A stretch of 64,000 nt of DNA, from positions 23,088,428 to 23,152,427 of the forward strand of contig NC_064759.1 in the NCBI RefSeq assembly GCF_011397635.1, given 5' to 3'. Below are positions 22,701 through 34,560 of the stretch, in pieces. Under the pieces are notes generated by a model, which saw only the letters and a list, made by a program, of their open reading frames with translations, ran no database searches and was not told the DNA's origin. The position numbers and the translations under genes were made by a program. How positions within the stretch are numbered: position 1 is the first letter of the stretch; the number at the start of each line of letters is the position of its first letter. This DNA is from Epinephelus fuscoguttatus. Lineage: Eukaryota > Chordata > Actinopteri > Perciformes > Serranidae.

Positions 22701-25700
22701 TAGAGGCTGTGTAAGAGGCTGGTTTGGCAGGGTTTGTTGTGGATGCGGGTGTGTGCCTGAGTGTGCACACCGAGAGCCAGCCAGCCTGATGTGACTCTGA
22801 TTTTGTTTGACAGTTTTATGGCACCGGGCTGAAGTTATGGATGTATTTTCTGTACTCCCCCTCATCAGCCATCAGTTAACAACACATAAAATACGTATAA
22901 TTACATTTTGGTTTTCATTTTCAAGTCACCTATGTATAAAATTTTCACCTATTTTCCCCTTCCTGTTAGAAGTGAGTTGTAGCTGCGTTTCCACAGTTCG
23001 GCTTGTTCATGACAAGGGCCGGGCCACATGCACGTGGTGACCAGGAGTTTCACTGGTTTACAGAAATGGTCATTTTTTTTCTAGGAAAGAAAAAAAATCA
23101 CAGTAGGCATTAGGCTTACGCTATCATCCCAGCACAGATTGAAAACCCCATGATGACTGTAATAAACCAGATTGAGATATTTTGGAAGTGGCACTGTGTG
23201 GATTCTAGGAAGTCTCCTTGTTAATCCTCCATTGTTATTATCTTGCACTGATGTGGTGAGAGCGTCTGGTTGAATGGATTCCCCACAATGTCTCACAGGT
23301 TGGTTGGAGCACAGCGAGGGACTATTACACATTCTTGTGGTCGCCTCTGCCTGAGAACTATGTGGAAGGCACCGCAGTCAACCGAACAGTGGTGTTTCAG
23401 GGTAAGATCATACCATAGTTTTATATAACTTTGACACCTTTTAATAACCGCATATCAGAGGGCTGCTCGGAGGATTGTTAAAACTTTAATACTGAATCAG
23501 TGGGTAGAGTTAAATGAGAACATTTCCCCACAGGTCTCTGTTCTGGTGTTAAAAGACATTTCAGTTTATGTGTTTTTTTATTTTAATACTATTTTTTATA
23601 AAGTAATAGTGAGTGACATGACAGGGAGAGAGGCATTTCTTATTTGCCGTTTCGATTCAAACCCACAACATCACAGATGCGTAGTCTACGATCCAGAACA
23701 CTACACCACTATGGTACTTTTTTCAGTTTTACACACACTTATCCCAAAATTATAACTGCACTTTTTTGTAATAACTACAGCATAAGTGTGCAGTTAAAGA
23801 GAAGCTGAGGACTGAGGTGAGTTTAGGGTTTTGGAAGGATGTCTTTGCTTCTCTGTACTGCTGTGCGCTGAGTTCACTGACTGGATGTCGTCCTTCCCTA
23901 GGATATTATGTGCCCAACGACGATGCCGAGTTCTACCAGTTCTGTTATGTGACCCACAAAGGGGAGATCAGAGGAGCCAGCACGCCATTCCAGTTTCGTG
24001 CCAACAGCCCTTCAGAGGACGAGCTGCTCACTGTGGAGGATGAATGCAATTCAGACATCCTGGTGGTCACCACCAAGGCTGGCTTCCTTGAGGTATAATA
24101 TGCCACTGCAGTGCTACTCAATACTTTGGCTGTCACATGCGGAACAGCTATTTAAATCTCTGAGTTCATATTAGCCATTATTAGCATGGCGGTGTACTTT
24201 GTTACCAAACATCTTGAAAAATGTATCTTTCTGTGCAGCAAAAGATGGAGGAAGCCCAGAGAGAGAAAGAGGAGCTGGTCAAAAACATGGCTCTCCTGAA
24301 GCAGCAGAAGGAGCAGATGGAAGCGGAGAAGGAGAGCCTGCAGAAGGAGTGTGAGCAGGAGAAAGAAACCTGTGCCCAGCTGAGAAGAGAGAGCCAAGTA
24401 AGAATGAACTGAGTCAGTTTTCTGTAGGCATGTAGGAGTGCCAGCTGTAAGGAGGGGAGAAAAATGTTTGTTGCTGTTGTAAAAGTTTTGTCAGTGAAGG
24501 AAAAACGCTTGTTGCTTTTTCTGCTGTTTATTACAGTTGTTTTTGGTTGTAGATTTAGCAGCTCATACTGCTAAATGTGCTAAATTATATGATTGATGCT
24601 CTTTTCTTGTTCTTGTAGTTATTCCAAGCACTGTTTTGCATTTGGCCAAACAGTCTCTTAGCACCCCCTAGTGAAAGAGCGCAAATATGCAAAGCATCCA
24701 AACTCGTGATCCACTAAACATATAAATAACTCCCTGACAGATATGAATGTCTATATTATCAAAGTTGTAATTCAGTTTTTTTATAGTATAACATTAAGTC
24801 TTAAAAGCAGTGTCAGTAATAATTCAAATGACTGTCCTCCGTCGTAAATCTGCTGCTTTTAAAACGGCTTTCAGATGAAAACATGATTACAGATTTTGTG
24901 GCTGTTAATTTTATGACTGTACTTTTATATGATTTTTTATATGGTGTGAATATAAAGATTCCAAAATTCTGCCTATAAACAAACTGTAAAAAAAAAAAAA
25001 AAAATCATTTCCCTTTGCTTTTTTGATGTCATTTTTTATGTTTGAAAACTTTGAACCGAGGCCTAATGTTCATCTAAATTTAGACTTGCAATTCTAAGAC
25101 AATAAACTTTATGCTTTGCACACGTTTTCTACGTGCATTGAGTCAAAGAAGATTTTAATCCATCTAGATTTATGTATATCTGGGCACAAATTGTTATTGT
25201 TATTATTTATTTTATAAAGTATTCGTCTTCCGCATTTTATTTAGTCTTTTGTCTTTTTTAATTCCACTTCTTTTACCCAGTACATTTTATTGTCTCCCAG
25301 GAGGTGCAGAATTCATCCCAGGCTCTGCTAGAGGAGAAAGAGGAAGTGAAGAGGAGGCTGGAGGAGGCCACAGCCAGAGTTATACAGCTGGAGGAGGATC
25401 TGATTGGAGTCACCCAGAAGGGCCTACAAAAGGAAACTGAGCTGGACAGGTGAGATCAGGATGGAGGGTTTGTTGCAGATTCAACTTAATTGCAGGGTTT
25501 TTGGATATGTGCATGCTTACTCATATGATCATCACATTTCCGTATTATGTATATATATATATAACTGACAGCTAGGTCAAGTAGGACGAAAGTAGCTTGT
25601 GACTGTTTCATATTTTTTGCCTGGAGCTTTTTTTTTTAATGGTGCATAAAAAAAGTGTTATACCATAGACCATACTCTGTTGTCACTAATGAATTATTCC

Positions 25701-28700
25701 AAACAGCACATGTGAATATCGATGCTGTGATCAGTGATACAGTTCGTGACTAACAACTTTATGACCATTTCCTTAGTCTCAAGGACAGAGTGAAGAAAAT
25801 CTCAGCGGAGAAAGAGGCACTCGAATCTCATCTCAAGAATGAGAAAGATGAGAAGGAACTGTACAAGGTAACTTGTATGCAGTATCAATATGTTTCTTCA
25901 CATAAAGATTAATAACAAAACAAGGTCATTGTTCAGATAGGAAGCAGCTAATTACTTACATGTAATCATAATGTCAGTGGGGCAGACGTTGCAGTGGTTC
26001 ACTTCACTGCTTTGTCAGTGACAGTTTTACAACCTGTACAGTTAGCATTTTTTATTATATTAGAGTCCCCTAAATTGGAGGTCCAGTTCATTGGCTTTTC
26101 CTGTTACTGTTTTTCACTTTTTACTACTGCGATTATTCTGTACACTCATGCCCAAACATTTAGTCTAAACAGGGCATGCCTTATTCTGTCTTCTTCTGGT
26201 CCGTCTGGTGTTTCTGTGCCTTTGTTGTGGTCGGCACCGCACAGGAACTGGGAGTGCCACTTACTGTAGTGTCGCCATGGAAATTGAGCCAAAAGCCCAT
26301 ACCTAATTTAACTTGCACCATCACACTGGGGCTGCTGCATGAGGAAAACTTTATGGGCCTATCTCAATCTCTGTTTTGTAATTGAGGTCATGCAACATTT
26401 ATTTTAATAGTCATATGTTCTTTGGTACATGATCGTGATTGGTGTTGTATAAATGAGGCAAACGCCAAGGACCTTATGTTTTATAACTTCTCGTGTGTTT
26501 TATAACTTCTTCTGTGTGTGTGTGTGTGTGGGCATGTGTGTGTGTGTCTGTGTGTGCGTGTGTGCTCAGATTCACCTGAAAAACCGGGAGCTGGAGAACA
26601 CTAAGCTGAGTGCAGAGCTGCAGATGCTGAAGTCTGTGGATGTGAACAAGGAAAACACCATTGCCCAGTTTAAAGAGGAGGTGGGACGCCTGCAGACGTG
26701 CCTCACTGAGAAGGAGAAACAGTACAGAGAGATTCTGGCCAAAGTTCCCCCCTTGGTACAAAAAAATGTTTTAAAATTTAAAAAATGGTGACCTTATGGA
26801 AATAAAAAAACCCGTCACCTAACGTGTTTGTTTCTGGCAGGGAGATATTAAGGCCCTGAAGGAGCAGCTGCGGCAGAAGGAAGAGCAGCTCCAGGCCAAC
26901 CAGCAGCAGTCCGCCTTGTTAGCAGCTGAGCTGAGGGACGCCGCCAGCACCCGCGACCGTACCATGTCTGAACTCTACCACATGAAGCTGGAGGCCGATG
27001 CCCTTCGTCAGGCCAAGGCTGAAGCTCAGGCCCAGTGTGTCCGCCTGGAGCGCCTGGTGGAGCAGATGAAGGCAGAGGCTAAGAAGGAGGCTGTAAGGCT
27101 GATAACCAATCTGCTTACAATGATAGATGATATGCGAGTGTAGAAAACCTCTAATATTCTGAGAGAGTAGCAATTAGAAATTTTTATTTTTAGTTTCTGT
27201 CCTGTCATTAATTTAACCTTTAAAAACTCATCTCTGTTTATCAGAATTACATATTTAGAAGTTTTTTCATGAGAAAAAATCCCTTCATACCCTGAAATAG
27301 CTTAGATGTTACTCTACATCTTTGCATCATTTCTTATCTGTGGATCTATTATTTGCTAATTACTCCACACCTCTTTCTCCATCTGCAGCTTGCCTGTAGC
27401 ATACCTGACTTTGCTTATGGCTCTCTACAAAGTTAGAAACATAACAGTAACAGAGAACATGATCTTTGGTTTGACTGCATTATCAAGCAGCTAAGAATGT
27501 CTAATGTTAGATAAACCTTGTTCCTGATCGCCAGCTAACTTTCATATAAACTTTTCGTATTCACAACCCGACTGCTGCAAGTCGCAGACTCACTGAGACA
27601 AGGTTTTGCAGTAATGACCAAACGAGCAGTGGAGTAGTAACGTTAGGTTTTCAAATAAGCGATCTGTTACTTTTAAAATATCACAATAACTGTTATTTCC
27701 CTGATTGATTGCTGAACATGATGTGCTCTAGCTGCTGCTGAAAAACAATTTAGAGCCTCTGCTTAGCGGACAGCTGAGAGGCATAGAGAGACTGTAGGGA
27801 TAAATGGCATGCAGATAAGCATACTTAACATCTTACTTTGTGAATTAAGGATTTATTTTAACCTTGTTGAAAACAGTGGACTAAGTAACTAGATGACTAA
27901 CAGGACTAAGACAGTTTTGGTGAGTTTTATTTTGTTTCTGTCAAGTTTGAATGAAGTGTGTTTTACAATTAGTTAACAAGACAATCACGCTAACCTTATA
28001 GTCTGTATAGTCTGTTGTAAATATGCTATTTTTTGCTAAAGGCAGTGAGAAGGTTACTGGTAGGAAGAGCAAAATAATGGAAACAGAAACAAAAAGGGTT
28101 TTATTGGTTCTGCCTTTCAGGGGGGCTGTAATTCTTTCCGTAGTTCCACATAGCTCCACATTAGAACAGCTTTTTATTGATCGCCACCATTTTACTAAAG
28201 AATCATTTGATAGCATCCCTTACAAGTGCTGGCAGACATTGTAGATGATCAATTATAATCATTTAGGTTCTATTAATAAGGGATTCCCATGTTTAATACT
28301 AATCTGTTTTTTTGTCATGTTTGTCGTCACAAGGCCAAAGCAGAAGAAGAAGCTGCTGCAGACCCAGCTGTTGTAGCAGAGCTGCAGAGAGAGGTGGAGG
28401 ACCTGAAGCTGCGGCTGCACATGGCTGCAGAACACTACAAGGAGAAATACAAAGAATGTCAGCGACTGCAAAAACAAGTGCTTAGATTCTCTGATCAGCA
28501 AGGGGTGAGTCCCAACAGACACCAGCTGACATACTGTGTACCTGTGAAAGAACAGAACTTAGATTTCTGTGACAGCGTGTCATCCTGTCACATCCCTCTG
28601 AGGTTAAAGATCCTTTGGCCACTCTTCAGTCTGTGTTGCTAATGTCTTGACTGGAATGAATTTCACCCTGAGATTCATCTTTGTCAGCATTCAGTTAGCT

Positions 28701-31700
28701 ATTTAAGATGCTATTACATGTACATTTTCATGTCTTTTTATAAAATTAATATGCAAAGCTTATTATCTACAAAAAAATATGTGAAATTGTTTAATTCAGT
28801 GATTGTTTTCAGTAGCATACTTGGTGTCCACTGATCCTGTGTATATCAGTTTAGTTTCTTTTAGTTGTTTCTGTCTTCCAGTTGCATTTAGAGCTAATTT
28901 TCAACATGTTTTTTGTCTGTCTTAGGATCTGAAGAGAAGCTCAGCACAAGAGGCCTCAACAATCCCTCCATCAGTGAGTCCAGACACATCAGTGCCAGGT
29001 GAGTTATATCTAACTGTGCCAAAGTGTAAGTCATGAAATGAGTAATTGCATTAAAAACTGCCGTCGTGCTTTGCCAAGCTGTCTGACTTGCCTTCATTGT
29101 CTTTTCAGGGAGTCCAGGTTCTGCTGATCCAATGCTGGAGGCTATCATCCAGGAGAAGCTGAAAGGCATCAGCAGAGAGGCATCTGACAGGAATGACAAG
29201 TACAGGAAATGCAAGCAAATGTTGGCGGTAAGAAACGGATTACTTGCATCCTTTTATTGCTCATGTGCCCCCAAATTAGATGTTTAAACTAAGTTGTCAA
29301 AGACTCATGCTCTATAAAAGGATTACATTCAGTATGTGCTCTTTGGATTGTAAGACACTTGGTTGTTGTCTGACTGCTCTTCAGGAGGAGAAGGAGCGTA
29401 GCTGCATGTTTGCTGATGAGCTGGCTAAGATGGAGGTGAAATTTAAGGAGCAACTGAAGTTGAATGAGAACATGAAACTGCAGTTGGCAGCAGAGGAGGA
29501 TCGCTACAAGGTCAGTTCATCCTACAGTCTGTTCAGAGTACAGACACTTAGCACTGCGGTCAGGCCGTTCGCTGCCAGTGATGCTGTGCTGGTCTGTCTT
29601 TGGACACTTGCTGTGTTTTAACGCTGGGTATGGCTGGTCTAGCTCAGGAATGGAGCCTTTGATGCTATCTCTCCCCTTGAAGAAAGCCGCTCTGACAGTG
29701 TTGTTTATGAGCAGGCCTATCTGTGAGACGACATTTTACTGCTGTTTATGTCAGACTCTGGAGAACAGCAAAGCTTGGCTCTGAGGAGTCATCTCCAGTT
29801 GCCTGGCTAATGCTGTGCTTGGCTCAGATCACGCGGATATTTGCTTAGTGTCTCAGAGGAATTCAAACAGGTTGTTTTGCTTTGAGTGGTACTGTACATA
29901 AATCAGTCCTCTGCAAAGGGAAGCCTTTTGTGGCTGTGATCAATTAATGTCACGCACTGAGGCCTGAGAGTATTTCAATGATGCAGTTTTCAATCAGCAG
30001 CACGTGTCAGATATTTAAGGATTGAAATTGTCACTTTATTCTTCTGTTTTTGTGTTTTGTTTACTTCAGAGCCAGGTAGCTGAGAAGGGACGGGAGGTGA
30101 AGGAGCTGAAGGACACTCTAGCACTTGTTGTGAAGGAGAAGGAAAAAGTGGAGGGGGTTAGTGGCAGCTTTCATTTTCTCTTTTATGGACTTCTTCCACC
30201 CTTAAAATTCCTTGAAAAGTGCCATTCCCTTGCCATTTTCCCTCTCCCATTCTGGTCTGTTTTTAATATGCCTCTAATTGTAGAAGCAAAGTAAATGAGT
30301 TCTTATTTTCCATTCCATTACTTTGGACCACAGCAAGGTCCTCACTGGCCTAAAATATTGCTTCGAGGTAATGCTGTTACAGCTAAGAGGAGCAGAATGA
30401 CCCAATTTGAGGTTTAGACTGTAAATTAAATTGGCGTCTGCAGCTAACATCAATAAAACGCAGCGTCACAAACCCTTTGAAAATGAGAAGAGTTTCTCTT
30501 TTAATGAAGGCACTAATTAAACTGTGTGAGTGAGAGAAAAAGCAAGAACTCACAGCTCAGGAGCTCCTGTGTGGTTGTAAGCTGTGATATATTGCTTGCC
30601 TTGACAGACCGGGAGGTAGATGGAGATGAAATCAGATATTTAGCTCTTGAGAAAACATTTTTAATTCTAACATTGGTCTTTGTTGTAAAAAAAATTCTTT
30701 AAATTCTGCTGTTTCCTGCCCAGGAGCTCCAGAAGAGCAGCAGCAGCAGGAAGGGAGATCAGGGGACCAGTGAGAAAACCAGCTTGGAGAGTATCCAGTC
30801 CAGTGTGCCTTTATTCCTGCAGTACCCTGTTCCTTACACCCAGGATGCCCCCACCCCTTTGCTGGTCTCTCAGAGCCCCAGCAAGCTGCATTTTGGGAAC
30901 CCTTACTCCATCTCAGACTCAAAAGGTTGATTTCCCTTTCAGATAAATTCACATTACTTTGTTAAAAATTCTCTAGTAGTAACTGCAGAAATGATTTACT
31001 TGTATTTACAGTATCTTTGTCTCTGAATCCCTTCCCCACAGATGAGGAAGATGAGGAGTTCTCAGATGACCAGCTGCTGAGGCTGCCCCCTGTGGGCCCG
31101 CCCTCCTGGGACAGCAATGTGGTGTGTATCCAACCCACTCGCAACCACAGCCGGCCAGAGGGCCACGAGGAGTCAGAGGAAAAGCAAAACAACAACAATG
31201 TAAGCCTCTCAGACTGTGCTGTCTGTATCTCTCCCATGTGCAGTATGCAGCTAAATACTTACAACTGACTTCTTTTTCTCCTCTGTGTTAAAACAGGGGT
31301 AGGTAGTTTTTGGTAAAAGAAAACAAATGCAGCTCTCCTCCTGCAGCCCCTCCCTCTTTTTCCGAAGCCCCTCCCACCAGATGAGCACAGGCACATGCAC
31401 GTACTTCATACATTTCAATTGTGATCATGATCCTGATGCCGTTCTATCGTGGCAATTCTGTGAGAATAATCTTCCTATTTTTTTTGCAAACTTTTGGGCC
31501 TGTAAATCCCTTTGAGATCGCATACTGTGATATAAGGTTCTAGCTAATGTTAGCTGCATAAAGGTGAACTTAGATTAGCTGCAGCTGTGAGCCTTTGGCT
31601 ACTGCTAGCATAAGACATTTCCTCTCCATCTCTAAAACGCGTTGCTGATATTGACTAATTTTTGTTTTGTTTATTGTCAGACATTCTTTTCGACTCTCTT

Positions 31701-33110
31701 TTTGATACGTCAGTCTTCCTTTGTTTTGTGGTTGCTTTGCAGTGTAGCCAGTTTTTGCTAATGCTGGAATAGTAGCTTTTACTGTGGGATTCTCTGCCAT
31801 TAAATCAGGTTTTCACCATCTGAAGGGACGTGCACATGCATCTGCATTTGCAAAATAGACAATAGGAAGGTTCTGTCACAGGCTAGATTTTCTAAATCTT
31901 AGGACGCATTCACACTGGCACTTTTTAGTCCACTTTAAATGAACCCTGGTCCGCTTCCACAGATAGTTCGGTTCATTTGGAGTGGTGTGAATGCTCATTC
32001 GAACTCCGCTTGAAAAATGGGGGTCTCAGTTCACTTGCAACTGAACCCTGGTGCGGTTTGCTTACAGTGGGAAATGCGAACCAAAGAGAGGAAGTGACGT
32101 AGAGTGCAGTGCAGTGCATTTTGGTGTTTGGTGTCTTTGTGGTGACGAAGCCGGCTGAAGGAGATGGATTTCCGTTTCCGGTCCTGGCCAGTCGATGAGG
32201 TGGATTTTCTTCTTGTTCGTGCTTTTTTTCTTCCTTGTCAGTTGTCATTTCGGGCAATACTGCCGCTTTAGAAAGTGTGAAAGCGAACCGAACCAAATTA
32301 AAGTATGAAATTTTTTGGCATTCTCCGCCCAATTGAACCAAGTCCCCCGGACTATCCTGGTGTGAATGCACCCTTAAAAACAGAGCCAAGAGGAGGTGCA
32401 GAGGTCTAGTTTTCTCTCAGGCCACTTGAATTACTATATGCTGAATGGTTATTGTCCAATTTTTGCCCAGTGATGCCATAAAAGAAACCCTCCCCAGCTT
32501 TAGATATTCACAAATGTTCACAAATCACAAACTTTCTGTTTCAGGGTAATACCAACGAACAGCCCGCAGCAACTGAAACTCACAGCCCATTTGTGAACGA
32601 TGGACAAACCGCCTTCTGCTTTGATCCCAGGTAACACACCCTCAGATGCTCAAACACCCATAAATGCCATCCAAGTTTGCTGCACCCTACATTTTCTAAA
32701 CCTGTGCATTGTAACATGTGTAAAGTGTTTGTTCTGCTGCACAGCCCCCCTTTTGTTGGTATTAGTCAAGCAGCAGGCCACCCACGTCGCATCAGACAGA
32801 TGCTCTTTATTAGCCCGTGCTCCTGGTTTGCCCACATCATCACTGCACTGCTTATAAACGTGAGCTTTCTCTCCCTGCCTTTTTCTTCTTCTGTCCTCTC
32901 CTCGTGCGCAGCATGGACATGAAGAGATGTCCACTGTGTGAGGTCATCTTCCCACCCAACTATGACCAGAGCAAGTTTGAGGAGCACGTGGAGAGCCACT
33001 GGAAAATCTGCCCCATGTGCAGCGAGCAGTTCCCGCTGGACTGCGACCAGAAGGTGTTTGAGAATCACGTGCTCACTCACTTTGACGGCCACCCGCTCAA
33101 CTTCGACTAG
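19771..33110 (+). CDS. tax1bp1: Tax1-binding protein 1 homologue, autophagy receptor
   Basis: Cytosolic ubiquitin-binding autophagy receptor and A20/ITCH adaptor that restrains NF-kB signalling. Seventeen coding exons: 19771..19947, 23299..23401, 23902..24092, 24239..24397, 25301..25449, 25777..25867, 26570..26755, 26841..27092, 28334..28504, 28926..28998, 29109..29227, 29385..29510, 30070..30156, 30724..30925, 31042..31199, 32545..32630, 32912..33110. All are GT-AG and frame-consistent, 2529 bp, 842 aa (human 789). The SKICH domain covers about residues 16-125. A non-canonical LC3-binding motif, LVV, is at 147-149. Lys/Glu/Gln-rich coiled coil runs from about 158 to 600. Two C-terminal ubiquitin-binding zinc fingers follow: C783/C786/H802/H806 and C810/C813/H829/H833, the first with a PPNY motif. 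The start at 19771 is chosen as the first in-frame ATG after the uORF; Met14 is an alternative. By synteny this is the 'b' copy. Confidence 0.95.
20105..20205 (-). mobile_element. Fragment of hAT-like non-autonomous transposon
   Basis: The reverse complement starts CAGTGATTCTCAATC, close to the CAGTGGTTCTCAACC terminus of the element at 40896. The inner sequence (TAGTGAATTA, then ATAAACA, then CCCATTTT) is shared with about 41090-41120. Only one end is recognisable. Confidence 0.45.
21452..21483. repeat. Poly-T and (TTTG)n low-complexity run
   Basis: Nine or so T followed by five GTTT units and more T, inside tax1bp1 intron 2. Confidence 0.85.
24398..25300 (+). other. tax1bp1 intron 5
   Basis: A 903-bp AT-rich intron with an A run near 24989-25004. 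No other feature is seen. Confidence 0.7.
25868..26569 (+). other. tax1bp1 intron 7
   Basis: A 702-bp intron whose last 60 bases are dominated by a TG microsatellite, listed separately, running almost to the acceptor of exon 8. Confidence 0.75.
26513..26564 (+). repeat. (TG)n microsatellite adjoining a 3' splice site
   Basis: Interrupted TG repeats of about 52 bp end only a few bases before the CTCAG acceptor at 26565-26569 of tax1bp1 exon 8. They largely replace the usual pyrimidine tract. UG-rich RNA is a known binding target of TDP-43 and CELF-type proteins. Confidence 0.9.
27093..28333 (+). other. tax1bp1 intron 9
   Basis: A 1241-bp AT-rich intron. The acceptor is an unusual ACAAG rather than a C/TAG, but the frame and the family sequence (KAKAEEEAAADP) fix it. 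No embedded gene is seen. Confidence 0.65.
29511..30069 (+). other. tax1bp1 intron 13
   Basis: A 559-bp intron with the donor GTCAGT directly after GATCGCTACAAG. No feature is recognised in it. Confidence 0.7.
30157..30723 (+). other. tax1bp1 intron 14
   Basis: A 567-bp intron. The donor is GTTAGT, weaker than consensus, within a run of G; exon 14 therefore ends in Gly before the Ser-rich exon 15. No other feature. Confidence 0.65.
31200..32544 (+). other. tax1bp1 intron 16
   Basis: A 1345-bp intron composed largely of dispersed repeats. Positions 31295-31860 contain a low-identity foldback (TTCCTATT followed by TTTGCAAA at both ends in opposite orientation). Positions 31902-32372 are a MITE, listed separately. 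Confidence 0.6.
31902..32372. mobile_element. PIF/Harbinger-like MITE
   Basis: A 471-bp non-coding element with ends GGACGCATTCACAC on the left and GGGTGCATTCACAC (reverse complement) on the right, matching at 12 of 14 positions. It is flanked on both sides by CTTA (31898-31901 and 32373-32376). A TTA or four-base duplication with G-starting ends fits PIF/Harbinger-type MITEs, but family assignment needs a repeat library. It contains no transposase. Confidence 0.7.
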
Positions 33111-33160
33111 AGCAAAAGAAAATCAGCACATCCGGTCTGCCTACTTCCTGTCGCCACTGA

Positions 33161-33166
33161 AATAAA
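33161..33166 (+). terminator. Proximal tax1bp1 polyadenylation signal
   Basis: AATAAA 51 bp after the stop codon. This would give a very short 3' untranslated region. Confidence 0.5.
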
Positions 33167-33936
33167 TCACTCTGCACTCTTTTCTGCATGTAATGGTGTG
33201 AAGATCCACTCTTTAGGACTATACCGACTTTCGCTTTGTTACTTCAACGTAGAGAAACACTTTGAAGTGATGTGACATTTTGAAATGACATTCTAATTCA
33301 GTGTATATGGCAGGGCTACTGAATCAACCTTTTTTTTATAGGTGAAAGATTTCCCTTCATTTGGATTTGAAGAATGACTTAGGGGGATAAGACTGTTGTA
33401 TGTATGTATACCAACTTCAAATTGACTTGGCTCACACAGATCTGTCAGACTACAGGATGTAACGAATCAGGGAAAGAGATAAGTGTTTACCAAACTTACA
33501 TTTAAAACATCCAACCAAATGGTTCCCCCCTTAAACATCACTGTACAAGTCATTTGCTCCTTCTTTATAGAAAGCAGCCTTGGTGCACTATATGCAGTCA
33601 GGGAGAACTCTTCAGTGATAACATTAAGACATGATAATACAGTATATCATCAGATCATCTATTTTAGAATAATTAAAGCCAATGATATTGTGAAAGCCTT
33701 GATACTTTGTGTATGATATAGATTTGTTTTATGTTAGGTTTCCTTTGTTTTGATTTCAGATATTTAATTGGGTTTTTGTGTCAGACTCCTTAAGAACCGT
33801 CATATCATCAGCTTATCAGTGCATGCTGAGCTTATGTTAATTTCCTTCCTTTGTTCTTCTCTTTTACAGTAATAAGTTATTTCATTCATAGAAATGTTTC
33901 ATTTATTAAGTGAGTTTCATGTAACTAATACGAACT

Positions 33937-33942
33937 AATAAA
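33937..33942 (+). terminator. Distal tax1bp1 polyadenylation signal
   Basis: AATAAA about 830 bp after the stop, followed by a T/G-rich stretch (GTCTGTTTG) that fits a downstream element. It faces the jazf1 signal at 34016 on the other strand. Confidence 0.6.
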
Positions 33943-34015
33943 GTCTGTTTGAATCTGAATCGTGTCCACGTGCAGTCAATAACACAGGAGTCTTGAGGCA
34001 CACGTCAGAGGAATT

Positions 34016-34021
34016 TTTATT
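34016..34021 (-). terminator. Candidate jazf1 polyadenylation signal
   Basis: TTTATT on the plus strand is AATAAA for the minus-strand jazf1 gene, about 3.7 kb beyond its stop codon. If used, the jazf1 3' untranslated region includes the nested transposons at 34.4-36.3 kb. I saw no other convincing minus-strand signal in unique DNA before this point. Confidence 0.45.
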
Positions 34022-34560
34022 CTAAATGTAACAAAAGTTTACATGAAGCAGCTTTTTGAAGAAATACAGTACATCACCATTAGTTTCTCCAAACAACCTC
34101 TGGTGTTGCCTTTTCATACACTTTATACTATTGGGTTTTTTAACTCCAGAAACATATGAAAATATAATTTAATGCACTTAACACAACAATACATTCACTA
34201 TACACTATATCAAAGACTTCCCTCCATACTGGCAGTACAATACTGTCACAATTCTCAATTGGACCGTAGTTCCTCAATGATAACATCCATGCAGTGAAGA
34301 TGTTACTTATAATGGCTCAAAGTTTTTAAATCCCCAATCTTGTGGCATATAAAGGGGAACTATGCCCATTTTCAAAAGTCATGCATGTCATTCCTATGAT
34401 CTAAGACTGTCGAGAAATATAAGTAAACATGAACAACTCTCCCAAATCCAAAGTACTGAAAGTAAAATTTGCAATGTCATAGGGTGTAAAGTCTGGAGCT
34501 GCTCCATAGACAATGAATTGACAAAGATGTTGGAGATGAATGGGGAATGCGCTGACTATA

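Larger units (their letters stand above)
19948..23298 (+). other. tax1bp1 intron 2
   Basis: A 3351-bp intron. Positions 20105-20205 resemble the inner and terminal part of the hAT-like repeat found complete at 40896-41376, ending in the TIR-like sequence read backwards as CAGTGATTCTCAAT. A T/TTTG low-complexity run lies at 21452-21483. No further exon was found, and exon 3 joins exon 2 in frame. Confidence 0.6.

Noticed and set aside
23620-23715. Possible tRNA-derived sequence on the minus strand (TGGTGTAGTG and GGTTTGAATC motifs)
   Set aside because: A- and B-box-like strings are present but arms do not pair convincingly and no SINE body or tail is visible, so it was not listed as a feature.
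32766-33092. Minus-strand ORF over the last tax1bp1 exon
   Set aside because: Antisense shadow of the zinc-finger exon; no family match.
32817-33110. ORF beginning upstream of tax1bp1 exon 18 as a separate small zinc-finger gene
   Set aside because: The two fingers are the normal C-terminus of TAX1BP1 and join exon 17 in frame through the CGCAG acceptor at 32911.
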